Below, piece by piece: positions 1 to 8,175 of a DNA stretch of 47,678 bases. The translations under genes and the position numbers were made by a program. The notes under the pieces are model-generated. The model had not been told where the DNA came from. It saw nothing but the letters and a program-made list of their open reading frames with translations, and made no database searches. Within the stretch, counting starts at the first letter, position 1. The number at the start of each line of letters is the position of its first letter. This stretch comes from Bdellovibrio sp. 28-41-41 (lineage in GTDB: Bacteria > Bdellovibrionota > Bdellovibrionia > Bdellovibrionales > Bdellovibrionaceae): assembly GCA_002256935.1 (NCBI GenBank), contig NCGL01000034.1:1-47678 (forward strand), in the 5' to 3' direction.

Positions 1-1
1 T

Positions 2-409
2 CATTTAAGCTGCGATTGGACGAAGGGAACGTACGTGGCGGGAAAAAATCCTCTGCGAACGTTATCGTTAATGGCAAACGGTCCACTGTTCACGGCAGCT
101 GCAAATGATTTCGGTTACGAGCGCGCGATGGCGTACTTGTTAGAAATTCAAGTACGCCCGACCGATGCGTTGCTGGTTATTTCTTCATCAGGCAACAGCC
201 CAAATATTATTGAGGCCATGAAAACGGCTAAACAAAAAGGTCTTCCCGTGATCGCATTGACAGGCTTTAAAGGCGGCAAAGCGAAAGAGATGGCCGACGT
301 ATCCCTGCATGTGGATTTTTCAAACTACGCGATCGTAGAAGACGGCCACCAAGCAGTCATGCAATGTTTAGCGCAATACTTTTTCGTAAAACACAGTGAA
401 AAATCTTAA
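2..409 (+). CDS. SIS-domain sugar-phosphate isomerase, GmhA-like (5' end outside window)
   Basis: The frame is open from the left edge, so the true start lies upstream. The visible 135 residues match the C-terminal two thirds of a SIS (sugar isomerase) domain: the AANDFGYERA segment, then the phosphosugar-binding loop SSSGNSPNI, then the VIALTGFKGGKAKEMAD strand-turn. This layout is typical of sedoheptulose-7-phosphate isomerase (GmhA), which starts ADP-heptose synthesis for LPS core in the cytoplasm. Other SIS enzymes share the loop, so the substrate is inferred from similarity and from the LPS-like setting. A GTG at 35 could be taken for a start, but homology runs upstream of it. The last codons overlap the next gene by 14 bases, which suggests one transcript. 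Confidence 0.75.
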   Translation, partial: HLSCDWTKGTYVAGKNPLRTLSLMANGPLFTAAANDFGYERAMAYLLEIQVRPTDALLVISSSGNSPNIIEAMKTAKQKGLPVIALTGFKGGKAKEMADVSLHVDFSNYAIVEDGHQAVMQCLAQYFFVKHSEKS

Positions 410-1044
410 GCCAGGTTTAGTTTCTATTATTTCACCGGGCTACAATAGCGCGCGATTTTATCCGGACGTGATTGAAAGCGTGCGCGCACAAACGTACGCC
501 GACTGGGAATTACTGGTCGTTATCGATGAAGGCACGAAAGACAACACTGCGGAATTAATTAACGGTTGGAATGCGAAAGACCCACGCATTAAATTAGTGC
601 ATGTTCCACAAGGCCGCGGCCTAGCACTGGCACGCAACTATGCGATGTCGGTGGCTGAAGGTCAGTACATCGCATTTCTAGATAGCGATGATATGTGGAT
701 GCCTAAGAAACTTGAATCGCAATTAGCGTTCATGAAGAAAAACAATTTAACCATTAGCTGCACATCGTTTCGCCGCGTGAGTGAAGATTTATCAAAGACC
801 GGCCATTTAATCCCAGTGCCTACCGATATTACCTACGAAACTTTATTGGTAAATAACGTTATGGGCTGCCTAACGGTGATGTTTGATCAAAGAGCAACTG
901 GATTACAAAAGTTCCAAGAAACAAAACACGAAGATTATTCGTTGGAAGATTTTAACTGAACATCAGGGGCTAAGCGCTGTGGATGCTGCGAAGTATTTGA
1001 TGCTTTATGGGATTACTTCGGTAAGAAAATATGCGCGCTTCTAG
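396..1044 (+). pseudogene. GT2-family glycosyltransferase, frameshifted and internally shortened
   Basis: The GTG-start frame (396-959, 187 aa) has a clear GT2 N-terminus: SIISPGYNSARF, the nucleotide-sugar strand with VVIDEGTKDNT, and the DxD-type motif FLDSDDMW. It breaks off at HEDYSLEDFN-stop. In the +1 frame from base 943 the sequence continues W-K-I-L-TEHQGLSAVDAAKYLML to TAG at 1042-1044, which resembles the usual C-terminal end of these transferases. Family members normally carry about 40-60 more residues between the DYxLW motif and this tail, so a deletion that also shifted frame is likely. The protein would have transferred a sugar in LPS or capsule assembly. A sequencing error could explain the frameshift but not the missing segment. 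Confidence 0.65.
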
Positions 1045-1069
1045 CGCGACGAAAGTACGCGCGGTTTTT
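1034..1069 (+). terminator. Possible intrinsic terminator between convergent genes
   Basis: CGCGC (1034-1038) can pair with GCGCG at 1044-1048, or with GCGCG at 1059-1063, which is followed by GTTTTT. It sits at the end of the plus-strand GT2 remnant and just before the stop of the convergent glycosyltransferase. The stem is short, so the call is tentative. Confidence 0.35.
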
Positions 1070-1073
1070 GAAC

Positions 1074-2081
1074 TTACTGAACTAAATCAAGACATGATTT
1101 ATCGAAACGCTCACGAGTAAAAGACTCTGCAAATTCTTTTCCGCGCAAACCGATTTCACGATCCATCAGAACTTCATCTAAAGATTTCCCAAGCACAGAC
1201 GAATCAGTCACGATCTTCTGTCCACCACCAGATAGCAACTCGCCCATGCCACCAAGACCCGAGCCGATGACTGGGACACCCATCATCATCGCTTCGTGCG
1301 CGACACGATTCCAACCCTCTTTAAATTGGGAAAACGTTACAACAACATCGGATAGACTTAAGAATGCTAAATAGTCTTTACGATTTAATTCTAAATTTAA
1401 ACACGGTAGTTCGACGTCTTTGTTTCCTGAAGTAATCAGGACGAGATCTTTACGATCCTTTAAAGCTTCGTAGGCTTTATCAGCGCCTTTTTTCTTCTGA
1501 GAGTTTCCAATGTAAACGATTTTTTTATCACCAGGATTAATTTTCAGACGAAGTCTTTCAACGATCTGACCATCCGCAGAGAATTCATTTTTATCAAAGC
1601 CACAATAAATAGTTTCAATATTTTTAAAGCCTAACTCGTGAAAATAATCTCGCCAGAATCTTGAAATCACCACAAGCTTGGCGACTTTATCTTTGTTCCC
1701 AATTAGACTTCGCAGGGTCATGTAATGATGAACTTTTACCAATGGATGGCAAAAAGACGTGTCGTAGTGGTATGCCACTACGATTTGCTTCGGGCTTTGA
1801 TCCATGAAGAACACATGGTTCATTGCTCGCAAGACATAATCAGCATCTTGAGCTTGACTAGAAATCGTCATCAGATTCTTTAGGTAGCCAGGAACTTTAT
1901 GCAGACGCCCCTGCCCTTGCGGCACGGGATTGAACTCCTGTACTTTATGTCCTGCGGATTGAAATGCGCTTTCCATTTCGTCTTCGAAAATATCGCCGCC
2001 GTATTTTTTTGTAGTGCTGATGATTCTTAGAATTTGGGACACTAGGAAATTATTAACAACGGGGCTTTCAAAGGCAAACAA
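1074..2081 (-). CDS. GT4-type (GT-B fold) glycosyltransferase
   Basis: This cytoplasmic or membrane-associated transferase adds a sugar from a nucleotide donor to a growing glycan. The N-terminal Rossmann half is recognisable by the YGGDIFEDEM segment. The C-terminal half has KKIVYIGNSQKKKGADKA, SDVVVTFSQFKEGWNRVAHEAM (the EGW..V.HEAM signature of GT4 enzymes) and GVPVIGSGLGGMGELL. The longest frame begins with TTG at 2081, but homologues usually begin close to the ILRIISTTKKYGG segment. GTG at 2042, giving V-S-Q-I-L-R, is therefore an equally good or better start. It stands alone, convergent with the broken GT2 and divergent from the manC operon. Donor and acceptor cannot be told from sequence. 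Confidence 0.8.
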   Translation of the reverse strand: MFAFESPVVNNFLVSQILRIISTTKKYGGDIFEDEMESAFQSAGHKVQEFNPVPQGQGRLHKVPGYLKNLMTISSQAQDADYVLRAMNHVFFMDQSPKQIVVAYHYDTSFCHPLVKVHHYMTLRSLIGNKDKVAKLVVISRFWRDYFHELGFKNIETIYCGFDKNEFSADGQIVERLRLKINPGDKKIVYIGNSQKKKGADKAYEALKDRKDLVLITSGNKDVELPCLNLELNRKDYLAFLSLSDVVVTFSQFKEGWNRVAHEAMMMGVPVIGSGLGGMGELLSGGGQKIVTDSSVLGKSLDEVLMDREIGLRGKEFAESFTRERFDKSCLDLVQ

Positions 2082-2392
2082 TTTTATTAATTAATAACAG
2101 TGTCTATCCATTCACGGATAATACTAACCCCTCAGCAATTTCTACATCACCCGCTAAAATGTTAAGATTATAAATACGGCAACGCTCTCGATAGCGAACA
2201 ACCCGCGCATAATGCACAATCTCTATTCAAACCTTCACCGTGATCGCCTTTAAGAAACACCCAAAGTACTTTAAACAACGCGCCGGGGTCACAATCTATC
2301 ATTTCGTTGGAAACCAACCAATACCAAAAAAGCGCTTAATTCCATTGATTTATATCCGTTTTAAATTTATAGTCACTTTCTCGGGAGGATCT
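2082..2392. promoter_or_regulatory. Divergent intergenic region and leader of the manC operon
   Basis: This stretch has no convincing gene. An AT-rich TATAAAT near 2170 could serve as a -10 element for the plus-strand operon, but I see no good -35 and no JUMPstart/ops element. The open frame that runs into manC from 2240 is not conserved-looking and is treated as leader. A strong Shine-Dalgarno GGGAGG lies at 2383-2388, just before the manC ATG. Confidence 0.35.
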
Positions 2393-3781
2393 ATGATTCC
2401 AGTTATTCTATCAGGTGGCAGTGGAACCAGATTATGGCCTGTTTCACGTTCAAAGTTTCCAAAGCAGTTTTGTGAATTATTCGAAGAATCTCTTTTTAAC
2501 TTAACTTTAAAGCGTGCCCAACAAATCGGAACACCTTGGGTTGTGACATCAAAAAGCCTTCGCGATTTAACCCTTATGAGTATGAGACAGTTTGGTTTAT
2601 CCGATCAAAATTGCATTTTTGAACCACAGGCTAAAAATACCGCACCAGCAATTGCCTACCTTGTAGCCTTAATGATGGCGAAAGGTCTTGGCGAAGAAGT
2701 TGTCGTGATGCTTCCCGCCGATCACTTAATTGGTAACGAAGACCAATTTAAACGTGTTCTTAGTTTAGCCGAAAAAGAGGCACATAAGGGTCACGTGGTT
2801 ACTTTGGGAATAAAACCGTCTTACGCTGAAACCGGATACGGCTATATCGAAACAGTTCCGAATCAAAGCACTACAGAGCAAGGACTCAGTGCATTTAGTG
2901 TTAAGAAATTTCATGAAAAGCCTAATATCGAAACAGCTGAGAAGTTCCTAAAAGATAAGAACTACAACTGGAACGCAGGCATTTTCGTTTTCAAAATTTC
3001 AGCGATGGCAAAACTTCTTGAGACTCATCAGCCAGAAATGTGGACGAATTCAAAAAAAATACAGCTAGACCAATCTAACATAGAAGCGATTTATGAATAC
3101 TACCGCAATATTAGTATTGATTACGCCATCATGGAGAAACTCGATTCAAATACTTTAAAGTGTATACCGTGTGATATCGACTGGAGCGACGTTGGTTCAT
3201 GGGATGCCGTTGCTAAAATTCTTGAATTCACCCAAAGCCCGACTAAAAAAATTGAAGTTAAAGCCAAGAATAATTATATCCACCCTATAAAAGATAAAAC
3301 CTATGCCCTGGTTGATGTAAACGATGTTGTCGTTATTGACACTAAGGATGCTCTATTAATAGCAAAAAAGGGCAGTTCGCAGGACGTTAAAGAGGTTGTG
3401 GACAAACTTAAAATTGCAAGCCCTACTGTTGCTCGAGAGCACGTGTTTGAACATCGCCCATGGGGCCGATTTGAAGTTTTACGCGATGAAAGCCACTACA
3501 AATCAAAAGTCATTCACGTACTGCCGAAAGCTCAAATTTCTTACCAATCGCACTCAAAACGTGAAGAACATTGGTTCATCACTCGAGGTGAAGGGGAAGT
3601 TGTTCTTGATGATAAAACAATAAAAGTTAGCTCAGGAGCTTATATTAAGATTCCGCTAGGTGCAAAACACAGAATAAGAAATACAGGTAACGAAAGCATT
3701 GAATTCATTGAAGTACAAATGGGCACCTATTTTGGGGAAGATGATATTGTACGATATCAAGATGACTACAAAAGGCATTAA
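2393..3781 (+). CDS. manC: Mannose-1-phosphate guanylyltransferase / mannose-6-phosphate isomerase
   Basis: This is a two-domain enzyme of 462 aa, the usual length for ManC/CpsB/AlgA/WbpW. The N-terminal domain starts with ILSGGSGTRLWPVSRSKFPK, the GTP-binding signature of nucleotidyltransferases, and carries KFHEKPN and WNAGIFVF further on. The C-terminal cupin (from about residue 345) has HRPWGRFEVL and YQSHSKREEHWFITRGEGEV, the metal-binding isomerase domain. It converts mannose-1-phosphate and GTP to GDP-mannose, and probably fructose-6-phosphate to mannose-6-phosphate. The ATG at 2393 is chosen because GGGAGG precedes it by 4 bases and homology starts there; an upstream GTG frame extension is rejected. 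It is the first gene of a seven-gene plus-strand operon and supplies the donor used by Gmd further along. Confidence 0.95.
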   Translation: MIPVILSGGSGTRLWPVSRSKFPKQFCELFEESLFNLTLKRAQQIGTPWVVTSKSLRDLTLMSMRQFGLSDQNCIFEPQAKNTAPAIAYLVALMMAKGLGEEVVVMLPADHLIGNEDQFKRVLSLAEKEAHKGHVVTLGIKPSYAETGYGYIETVPNQSTTEQGLSAFSVKKFHEKPNIETAEKFLKDKNYNWNAGIFVFKISAMAKLLETHQPEMWTNSKKIQLDQSNIEAIYEYYRNISIDYAIMEKLDSNTLKCIPCDIDWSDVGSWDAVAKILEFTQSPTKKIEVKAKNNYIHPIKDKTYALVDVNDVVVIDTKDALLIAKKGSSQDVKEVVDKLKIASPTVAREHVFEHRPWGRFEVLRDESHYKSKVIHVLPKAQISYQSHSKREEHWFITRGEGEVVLDDKTIKVSSGAYIKIPLGAKHRIRNTGNESIEFIEVQMGTYFGEDDIVRYQDDYKRH

Positions 3782-3786
3782 TACCT

Positions 3787-4584
3787 ATGCAAATAGTTGA
3801 CGGGATTATAACTGAATTTAAAGATGCATGGCGATTTCGTTATGTAATAAATAGTTTTGTTTCAACAAAATTAAAACAAAGGTATCGTAGAAGTTTCCTT
3901 GGGTACTTCTGGACGATACTAGCTCCTTTTTCACATTATGCAATCATCGGCTTTGTGATGAGTAATATCAGTCGCTCTTCGATGCCAAACTATTTTGTTT
4001 ATATGTTTTCAGGAAGTGTTTTTTTTAGCGTTATCGCAGGTGTCATCAATGGTGCTCCGATGTACTTAATCGCCAACGAGCATTTTATCAAAAAAATATA
4101 CTTGCCAAAAATTATTTTTGTATTAAACACGGTGGCCCTTGAATTTGTGAATTTTTCTTTGACCGCGATATCATTAGTGCTTTTAGGGATGATCACAAAA
4201 CTGATACATTTTTCAATAGCTTTTCTCTATTTACCAATACCCATACTATTTGGAATGCTTTTACTTATAGGCCTGGGTTGTGTCATATCCATTGCTTCGG
4301 TTTACTTCCGTGATCTAATTCATATTTTACCAGCAGTGATGCAAGCCGCTTTCTTTTTAACACCGATTCTTTATTCGATCGATATGATTCCAACTAAATA
4401 CCATAAGTTCATTTTGATGAATCCTATTTATTACCTGATTGAGTGTTTCCGAATACCAATTGTTCAAGGCGACTTTCCTCCCTTGCCGTTCACTCTTGCG
4501 TTGATTGGCATGTCTTTATTTATTTTTTTATTCGGCATGATATTGTTGAAAAAATATGACAATAAAATTGCATTTAGGTTGTGA
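3787..4584 (+). CDS. wzm: ABC-2 type polysaccharide export permease
   Basis: The 265-aa integral inner-membrane protein has about six hydrophobic segments. The N-terminal amphipathic stretch RFRYVINSFVSTKLKQRYRR followed by SFLGYFWTILAPF is the hallmark of Wzm/KpsM/TagG permeases. The later FRDLIHILPAVMQAAFFLTP with ILYSIDMIP and NPIYYLIECFR is the conserved C-terminal half. With the ATPase encoded next it moves lipid-linked O-polysaccharide across the inner membrane. The gene follows manC by 5 bases and its stop overlaps the start region of wzt, as expected for a translationally coupled pair. Confidence 0.92.
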   Translation: MQIVDGIITEFKDAWRFRYVINSFVSTKLKQRYRRSFLGYFWTILAPFSHYAIIGFVMSNISRSSMPNYFVYMFSGSVFFSVIAGVINGAPMYLIANEHFIKKIYLPKIIFVLNTVALEFVNFSLTAISLVLLGMITKLIHFSIAFLYLPIPILFGMLLLIGLGCVISIASVYFRDLIHILPAVMQAAFFLTPILYSIDMIPTKYHKFILMNPIYYLIECFRIPIVQGDFPPLPFTLALIGMSLFIFLFGMILLKKYDNKIAFRL

Positions 4585-5345
4585 CCATTATGAAAGAAGC
4601 TTTTATAAAATTTGAAAATGTTAACTTAACCTACGATTTGTATTTGGATAAAACCAATAACCTCAAAGAATATGTTATTAATAAGCTCACGAATCGCCGA
4701 CCAGTTTCAAAGGTCATGGAAAAGGTCGCTGCTCTTAAAAATATAAATATTGAATTTCGACACGGAGATCGGATTGGCATTATAGGTCGCAATGGTGCGG
4801 GAAAAAGCACAATGCTTAAAGTTATATCTGGAATCTACAAACCCTCGTCTGGCAAACTAACGGTATCTGGCAACATTCAACCCCTAATCGAAATTGGGGC
4901 TGGATTTGATCCTGAGTTCACCGGCCGAGAGAATATTTATCTTAATGGATACATGTTAGGCTTCACAAAAGAACAGATTCGATTGAAAGAAAATGAGATC
5001 ATCGAATTTACAGAACTTGGCGAATTCATCGATGTTCCAGTAAAATACTATAGTTCCGGAATGGCTGTACGCCTTGCGTTTACCATTGCCACTAGTATAG
5101 AACCCGAAATACTAGCTTTTGATGAAATGCTAGCAGCTGGTGACATCGAGTTCATACAAAAAGCAAAATTGCGCATGGACAGTCTCATTACAAAAGCCAA
5201 AATGCTGATCATCGTTTCCCATGACCTCGGAATGATTAAATCTCTATGCACGAAGGTCTTAGTTTTTCATCAGGGCCAAATTTGCTTTATTGGAACTCCC
5301 GACGAAGCGATAGAGTTTTACGTAAACCGTGGCTATGACAAGTAA
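4581..5345 (+). CDS. wzt: Polysaccharide ABC exporter ATP-binding subunit
   Basis: This is a P-loop ATPase with Walker A GRNGAGKST near residue 70, signature YSSGMAVRLAF, Walker B EILAFDEMLAAGD and switch histidine in IIVSHDLGM. These are the sequence features of Wzt/KpsT/TagH ATPases. It energises the Wzm permease. At 254 aa it is a short-form Wzt: the roughly 180-residue carbohydrate-binding domain that recognises a capped chain end in O9a-type systems is absent. Export may therefore be coupled to polymerisation rather than to recognition of a terminal cap (inference from known families). GTG at 4581 overlaps the wzm stop; the ATG at 4590 is an alternative start. Confidence 0.93.
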   Translation: MTIMKEAFIKFENVNLTYDLYLDKTNNLKEYVINKLTNRRPVSKVMEKVAALKNINIEFRHGDRIGIIGRNGAGKSTMLKVISGIYKPSSGKLTVSGNIQPLIEIGAGFDPEFTGRENIYLNGYMLGFTKEQIRLKENEIIEFTELGEFIDVPVKYYSSGMAVRLAFTIATSIEPEILAFDEMLAAGDIEFIQKAKLRMDSLITKAKMLIIVSHDLGMIKSLCTKVLVFHQGQICFIGTPDEAIEFYVNRGYDK

Positions 5346-6759
5346 AATGTCGGTAGATCAATTCCATTATTTCTTAGACACATTTAAATGTTATCCTAAT
5401 AACGACCAAACCGAGACGTTAAGCTTGGGATTGCCTCCAGCGGCAATTAAAAAACAGTATGAACTTAAAGTATTTAGTCAGAAAACTTTATTTATAGATG
5501 TCACCCACACCGTTCATTACCGCTTTAATTCAGGGATTCAGAGAGTTGTCCGCAGTCTCGTCGCGGCAATGAAAATTAATGGTGCCCCCTTTGAATTGAT
5601 AAAATTTGATATTGATGGTCAACCTGTAGCACTTAATCCTTACGAAATTAACAAGTTTTATAATTGGGAAAAATACCTAACTAAAGAAAAAACTACATCT
5701 GATTCTCTTGATGGGTTAATTCGCAAATTGGGTCCACTGGTAAAACTACTAATACCTAACTTTTTATGGGATCAAGCTAAACGCGCGTATCGAATACTCA
5801 AATATCGACTTAATGATAAATCGAGCTTTAGTGAAACGTTAAAAAAAACAGTTGTCATAGACCTAAGAAAGCATAGTTTGTTTCTGCCCGAAATCACCAC
5901 TGATGAAGCACATATAAACTCTGTTTCTGTTATGTCTAAACACTACGGCGTAGTAATATCTTCTATTTTATATGATTTGATTCCAGTCACCCATCCAGAA
6001 TTTTGCAGTGTGGGCTATGATTTCATCCATTACCTACGGATATTTCGCACTATTCATAGTGTTTTGGCTATTTCAAAACACTCCGAATCAGAATTAATTA
6101 AGTTAATGGCATTATTGCCCAGAGAGGTTTCAGAGCCTCTAAAAACAAAAACGATTTATATTAGTGGCGACTTTCCATCCCTATCCAGAGCTCAAGCTTT
6201 AAAAAAACCTGACGATAAGAAGGTTATCCTTATGGTCGCAAGATTTGAGCCTAGAAAAAACATTCGTAGAGTCTTAGCCGCCGTACAAAAACTATTTGAA
6301 GAAAATATTGATTTCAAATTTGTAATCGTTGGAAATCCGGGCTGGATGCAGGAAAATATAATAGCCGATCTTAATGCTCTAATTGCAAAGGGCTTTGACG
6401 TTGAGTTTCATATGCGAATATCTGACAGCGAACTCGCGGCCTGGTACCAAAAGTGTTATTTTACGGTATTTTGCAGCATTACAGAAGGATTTGGTCTACC
6501 AATCTTGGAATCTGTTCTTATGGGAAAACCCTGTTTGACATCTGACTTTGGTGCGCAAGCAGAAATAGGGCATTTAATTGGGGGTTGTGATTTTGCAAAC
6601 CCTACGTTGATAGATGACATTTATGAAAAAATGAAAATCTTATTAATCAATAAAGATTATTACAAGATACAGGTGGAACAAACCAAGTTCACTCAATGGC
6701 CAAGTTGGTCTGATTATGCTAAACAAATTTATGAATATATTAACTCACAAGATTTATGA
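5335..6759 (+). CDS. GT4-type glycosyltransferase with GIQRV motif
   Basis: The 474-aa transferase carries the N-terminal pattern IDVTHTVHYRFNSGIQRVVR, seen in a subgroup of O-antigen GT4 enzymes and shared with the gene at 15276-16568. A C-terminal GT-B donor domain follows: VILMVARFEPRKNIRRVLAA, then TEGFGLPILESVLMGKPCLT with the nucleotide-sugar-contacting glutamates. The middle SSILYDLIPVTHPEFC is also shared by that subgroup. It probably adds mannose- or rhamnose-type residues to the exported chain. Starts at 5335 (ATG, overlapping the wzt stop) and 5347 (ATG) are both possible; neither has a clear ribosome-binding site. It overlaps the next gene by ATGA. The large insert (about residues 100-180) has no recognised motif. 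Confidence 0.82.
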   Translation: MTSKMSVDQFHYFLDTFKCYPNNDQTETLSLGLPPAAIKKQYELKVFSQKTLFIDVTHTVHYRFNSGIQRVVRSLVAAMKINGAPFELIKFDIDGQPVALNPYEINKFYNWEKYLTKEKTTSDSLDGLIRKLGPLVKLLIPNFLWDQAKRAYRILKYRLNDKSSFSETLKKTVVIDLRKHSLFLPEITTDEAHINSVSVMSKHYGVVISSILYDLIPVTHPEFCSVGYDFIHYLRIFRTIHSVLAISKHSESELIKLMALLPREVSEPLKTKTIYISGDFPSLSRAQALKKPDDKKVILMVARFEPRKNIRRVLAAVQKLFEENIDFKFVIVGNPGWMQENIIADLNALIAKGFDVEFHMRISDSELAAWYQKCYFTVFCSITEGFGLPILESVLMGKPCLTSDFGAQAEIGHLIGGCDFANPTLIDDIYEKMKILLINKDYYKIQVEQTKFTQWPSWSDYAKQIYEYINSQDL

Positions 6760-7814
6760 AATTTTACCTAGAAATTACTCCAGCAATTATTAATAAAACG
6801 GCCATTCATAATATTATTAAAGACACTATTCATCATCTTCCTCAAACAGCTGATGGACTTTTGTTTATGGGAAAGTCCTACAAATATACAGGTATGTTCA
6901 AAACCGGAATGCCGCGCTTACTAAAAATTGCAATAAAGTTTCCTAGACTTTTTATCTTAGCAAGACGGCTTCTGCTACCATTTTTATTCAATGAAGTGCG
7001 TCCCATTTTCTTTTTTGATCCACTTTACATTTTGTTCTACCCAAAATTATTATTAACAAAAGTTATGGTTTTAGATTTAACTCCCTTGACCCATCCCCAT
7101 TGGCACCATCCTAGTGTGGCATTGCTTTACAAAGAAGCTTTCCAATACCTAAAAAAGTCTAATATCGTTTGCTACTCCATAAGCGAAAGCACTAGGCTTG
7201 AATTGAAACGACATCTTCAGATCGAAGGCTCTCATAGTCAGCTGATCTACATTTATGCTAATAAAAATTTTATGACCCATGCTACGCCCGTATTCTCGAA
7301 ACAGGTTTTATTTGTAGGCAGCTTTGAACCCAGAAAAAATCTAACTGGCCTCATAAATGGTTTCTTAAAGTCGACTTTACCCAAACAGGGATATGTTTTG
7401 AATATCGTTGGCGCAAAAACAGCTCACTATGAAACTTTGAAATCAAAGATCTCAGATGAAAAATCTTTGATGTTCCATGGATATCTTTCCGAAGCTAGTT
7501 TAATCGAGATCTATAAGAATGCGCAGATCTTTGCCTATCCCTCTCATTGGGAAGGTTTTGGCGTTCCATTGCTGGAAGCGATCAATATGAAGATAGCTTG
7601 TTTTGCGTCTAATAAAGGTGCTTGCCAAGAAATAGGCGGGCCAGAGATGAAATATGTAAATCCAGAAAGCGAGTTCGAGATTGCCCAAGCACTAGAGCTA
7701 ATAAGCGAACTAACCGTTGAGGAATACAAAGAATATACCAATAAAATAAGTCTATATGCCTGTAAATTTACTTTCGAAAAATATATTCAAGACATTGAAG
7801 CTGCGCTACAGTAG
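6756..7814 (+). CDS. GT4-type glycosyltransferase
   Basis: The 352-aa GT-B transferase has the donor-binding half clearly conserved: VLFVGSFEPRKNLTGLINGF, the linker strand SLMFHGYLSEASL, and AYPSHWEGFGVPLLEAINM with the E-x7-E-type donor motif. The N-terminal half contains VLDLTPLTHPHWHHP, echoing the DLIPVTHP segment of its neighbour. The start ATG overlaps the previous stop (ATGA), so the two are almost certainly translated together. It is likely one of the chain-building transferases whose product leaves through Wzm/Wzt. Specificity cannot be inferred. Confidence 0.82.
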   Translation: MKFYLEITPAIINKTAIHNIIKDTIHHLPQTADGLLFMGKSYKYTGMFKTGMPRLLKIAIKFPRLFILARRLLLPFLFNEVRPIFFFDPLYILFYPKLLLTKVMVLDLTPLTHPHWHHPSVALLYKEAFQYLKKSNIVCYSISESTRLELKRHLQIEGSHSQLIYIYANKNFMTHATPVFSKQVLFVGSFEPRKNLTGLINGFLKSTLPKQGYVLNIVGAKTAHYETLKSKISDEKSLMFHGYLSEASLIEIYKNAQIFAYPSHWEGFGVPLLEAINMKIACFASNKGACQEIGGPEMKYVNPESEFEIAQALELISELTVEEYKEYTNKISLYACKFTFEKYIQDIEAALQ

Positions 7815-7818
7815 GGAC

Positions 7819-8175
7819 ATGCGAAAACCAATATCCGGTCCGATACTCATTACCGCAAAAATAATTCGATTCTTGGATCAGCCTGGACGGATGTTTTTCT
7901 TTAAAGGCACAGCTGAAACTAATATAACTTACAATTCATTTTCGGTTGAGTACCTGCTTATAGCGCAAGAAAAGTGCCGTCTGAGTGTAACTTCTCTTCC
8001 CTCTGTATTTATCAAAAAACCTCTTCTAACCTTCTTATTTCTTCCCGTGCTTTTCCTTAGATTTATTTTTTTATTTATCCGTTTAGTCATCACTAACCAA
8101 ATTATTAAATCTTATTTAAACTCTGCTGAATTAAAAGAGTTGCTCCTAAAAAAGTATGAAAATAGCAATACTTAA
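7819..8175 (+). CDS. Small hydrophobic protein in the O-antigen operon
   Basis: I do not recognise this 118-aa product. ATG 7819 lies four bases after the preceding stop. The N-terminal half is polar (MRKPISGPILITAKIIRF, then FFFKGTAETNITYNSFS). Residues about 66-98 form a long hydrophobic stretch (TFLFLPVLFLRFIFLFIRLV), enough for one or two membrane passes, and the C-terminus is charged. It overlaps the GT9 gene by 20 bases, so translation may be coupled. A longer frame from 7756 overlaps the upstream gene and is less likely. It could be a membrane anchor or accessory factor for the GT9 enzyme; that is inference from position only. Confidence 0.55.
   Translation: MRKPISGPILITAKIIRFLDQPGRMFFFKGTAETNITYNSFSVEYLLIAQEKCRLSVTSLPSVFIKKPLLTFLFLPVLFLRFIFLFIRLVITNQIIKSYLNSAELKELLLKKYENSNT

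Noticed and set aside
2240..2392. Upstream extension of the manC frame from a GTG
   Set aside because: ManC homology begins at the ATG at 2393, which has a strong Shine-Dalgarno; the extension has no family resemblance.
3396..3623. 75-codon frame inside manC
   Set aside because: It overlaps a well-conserved cupin domain in another frame and has no recognisable feature.
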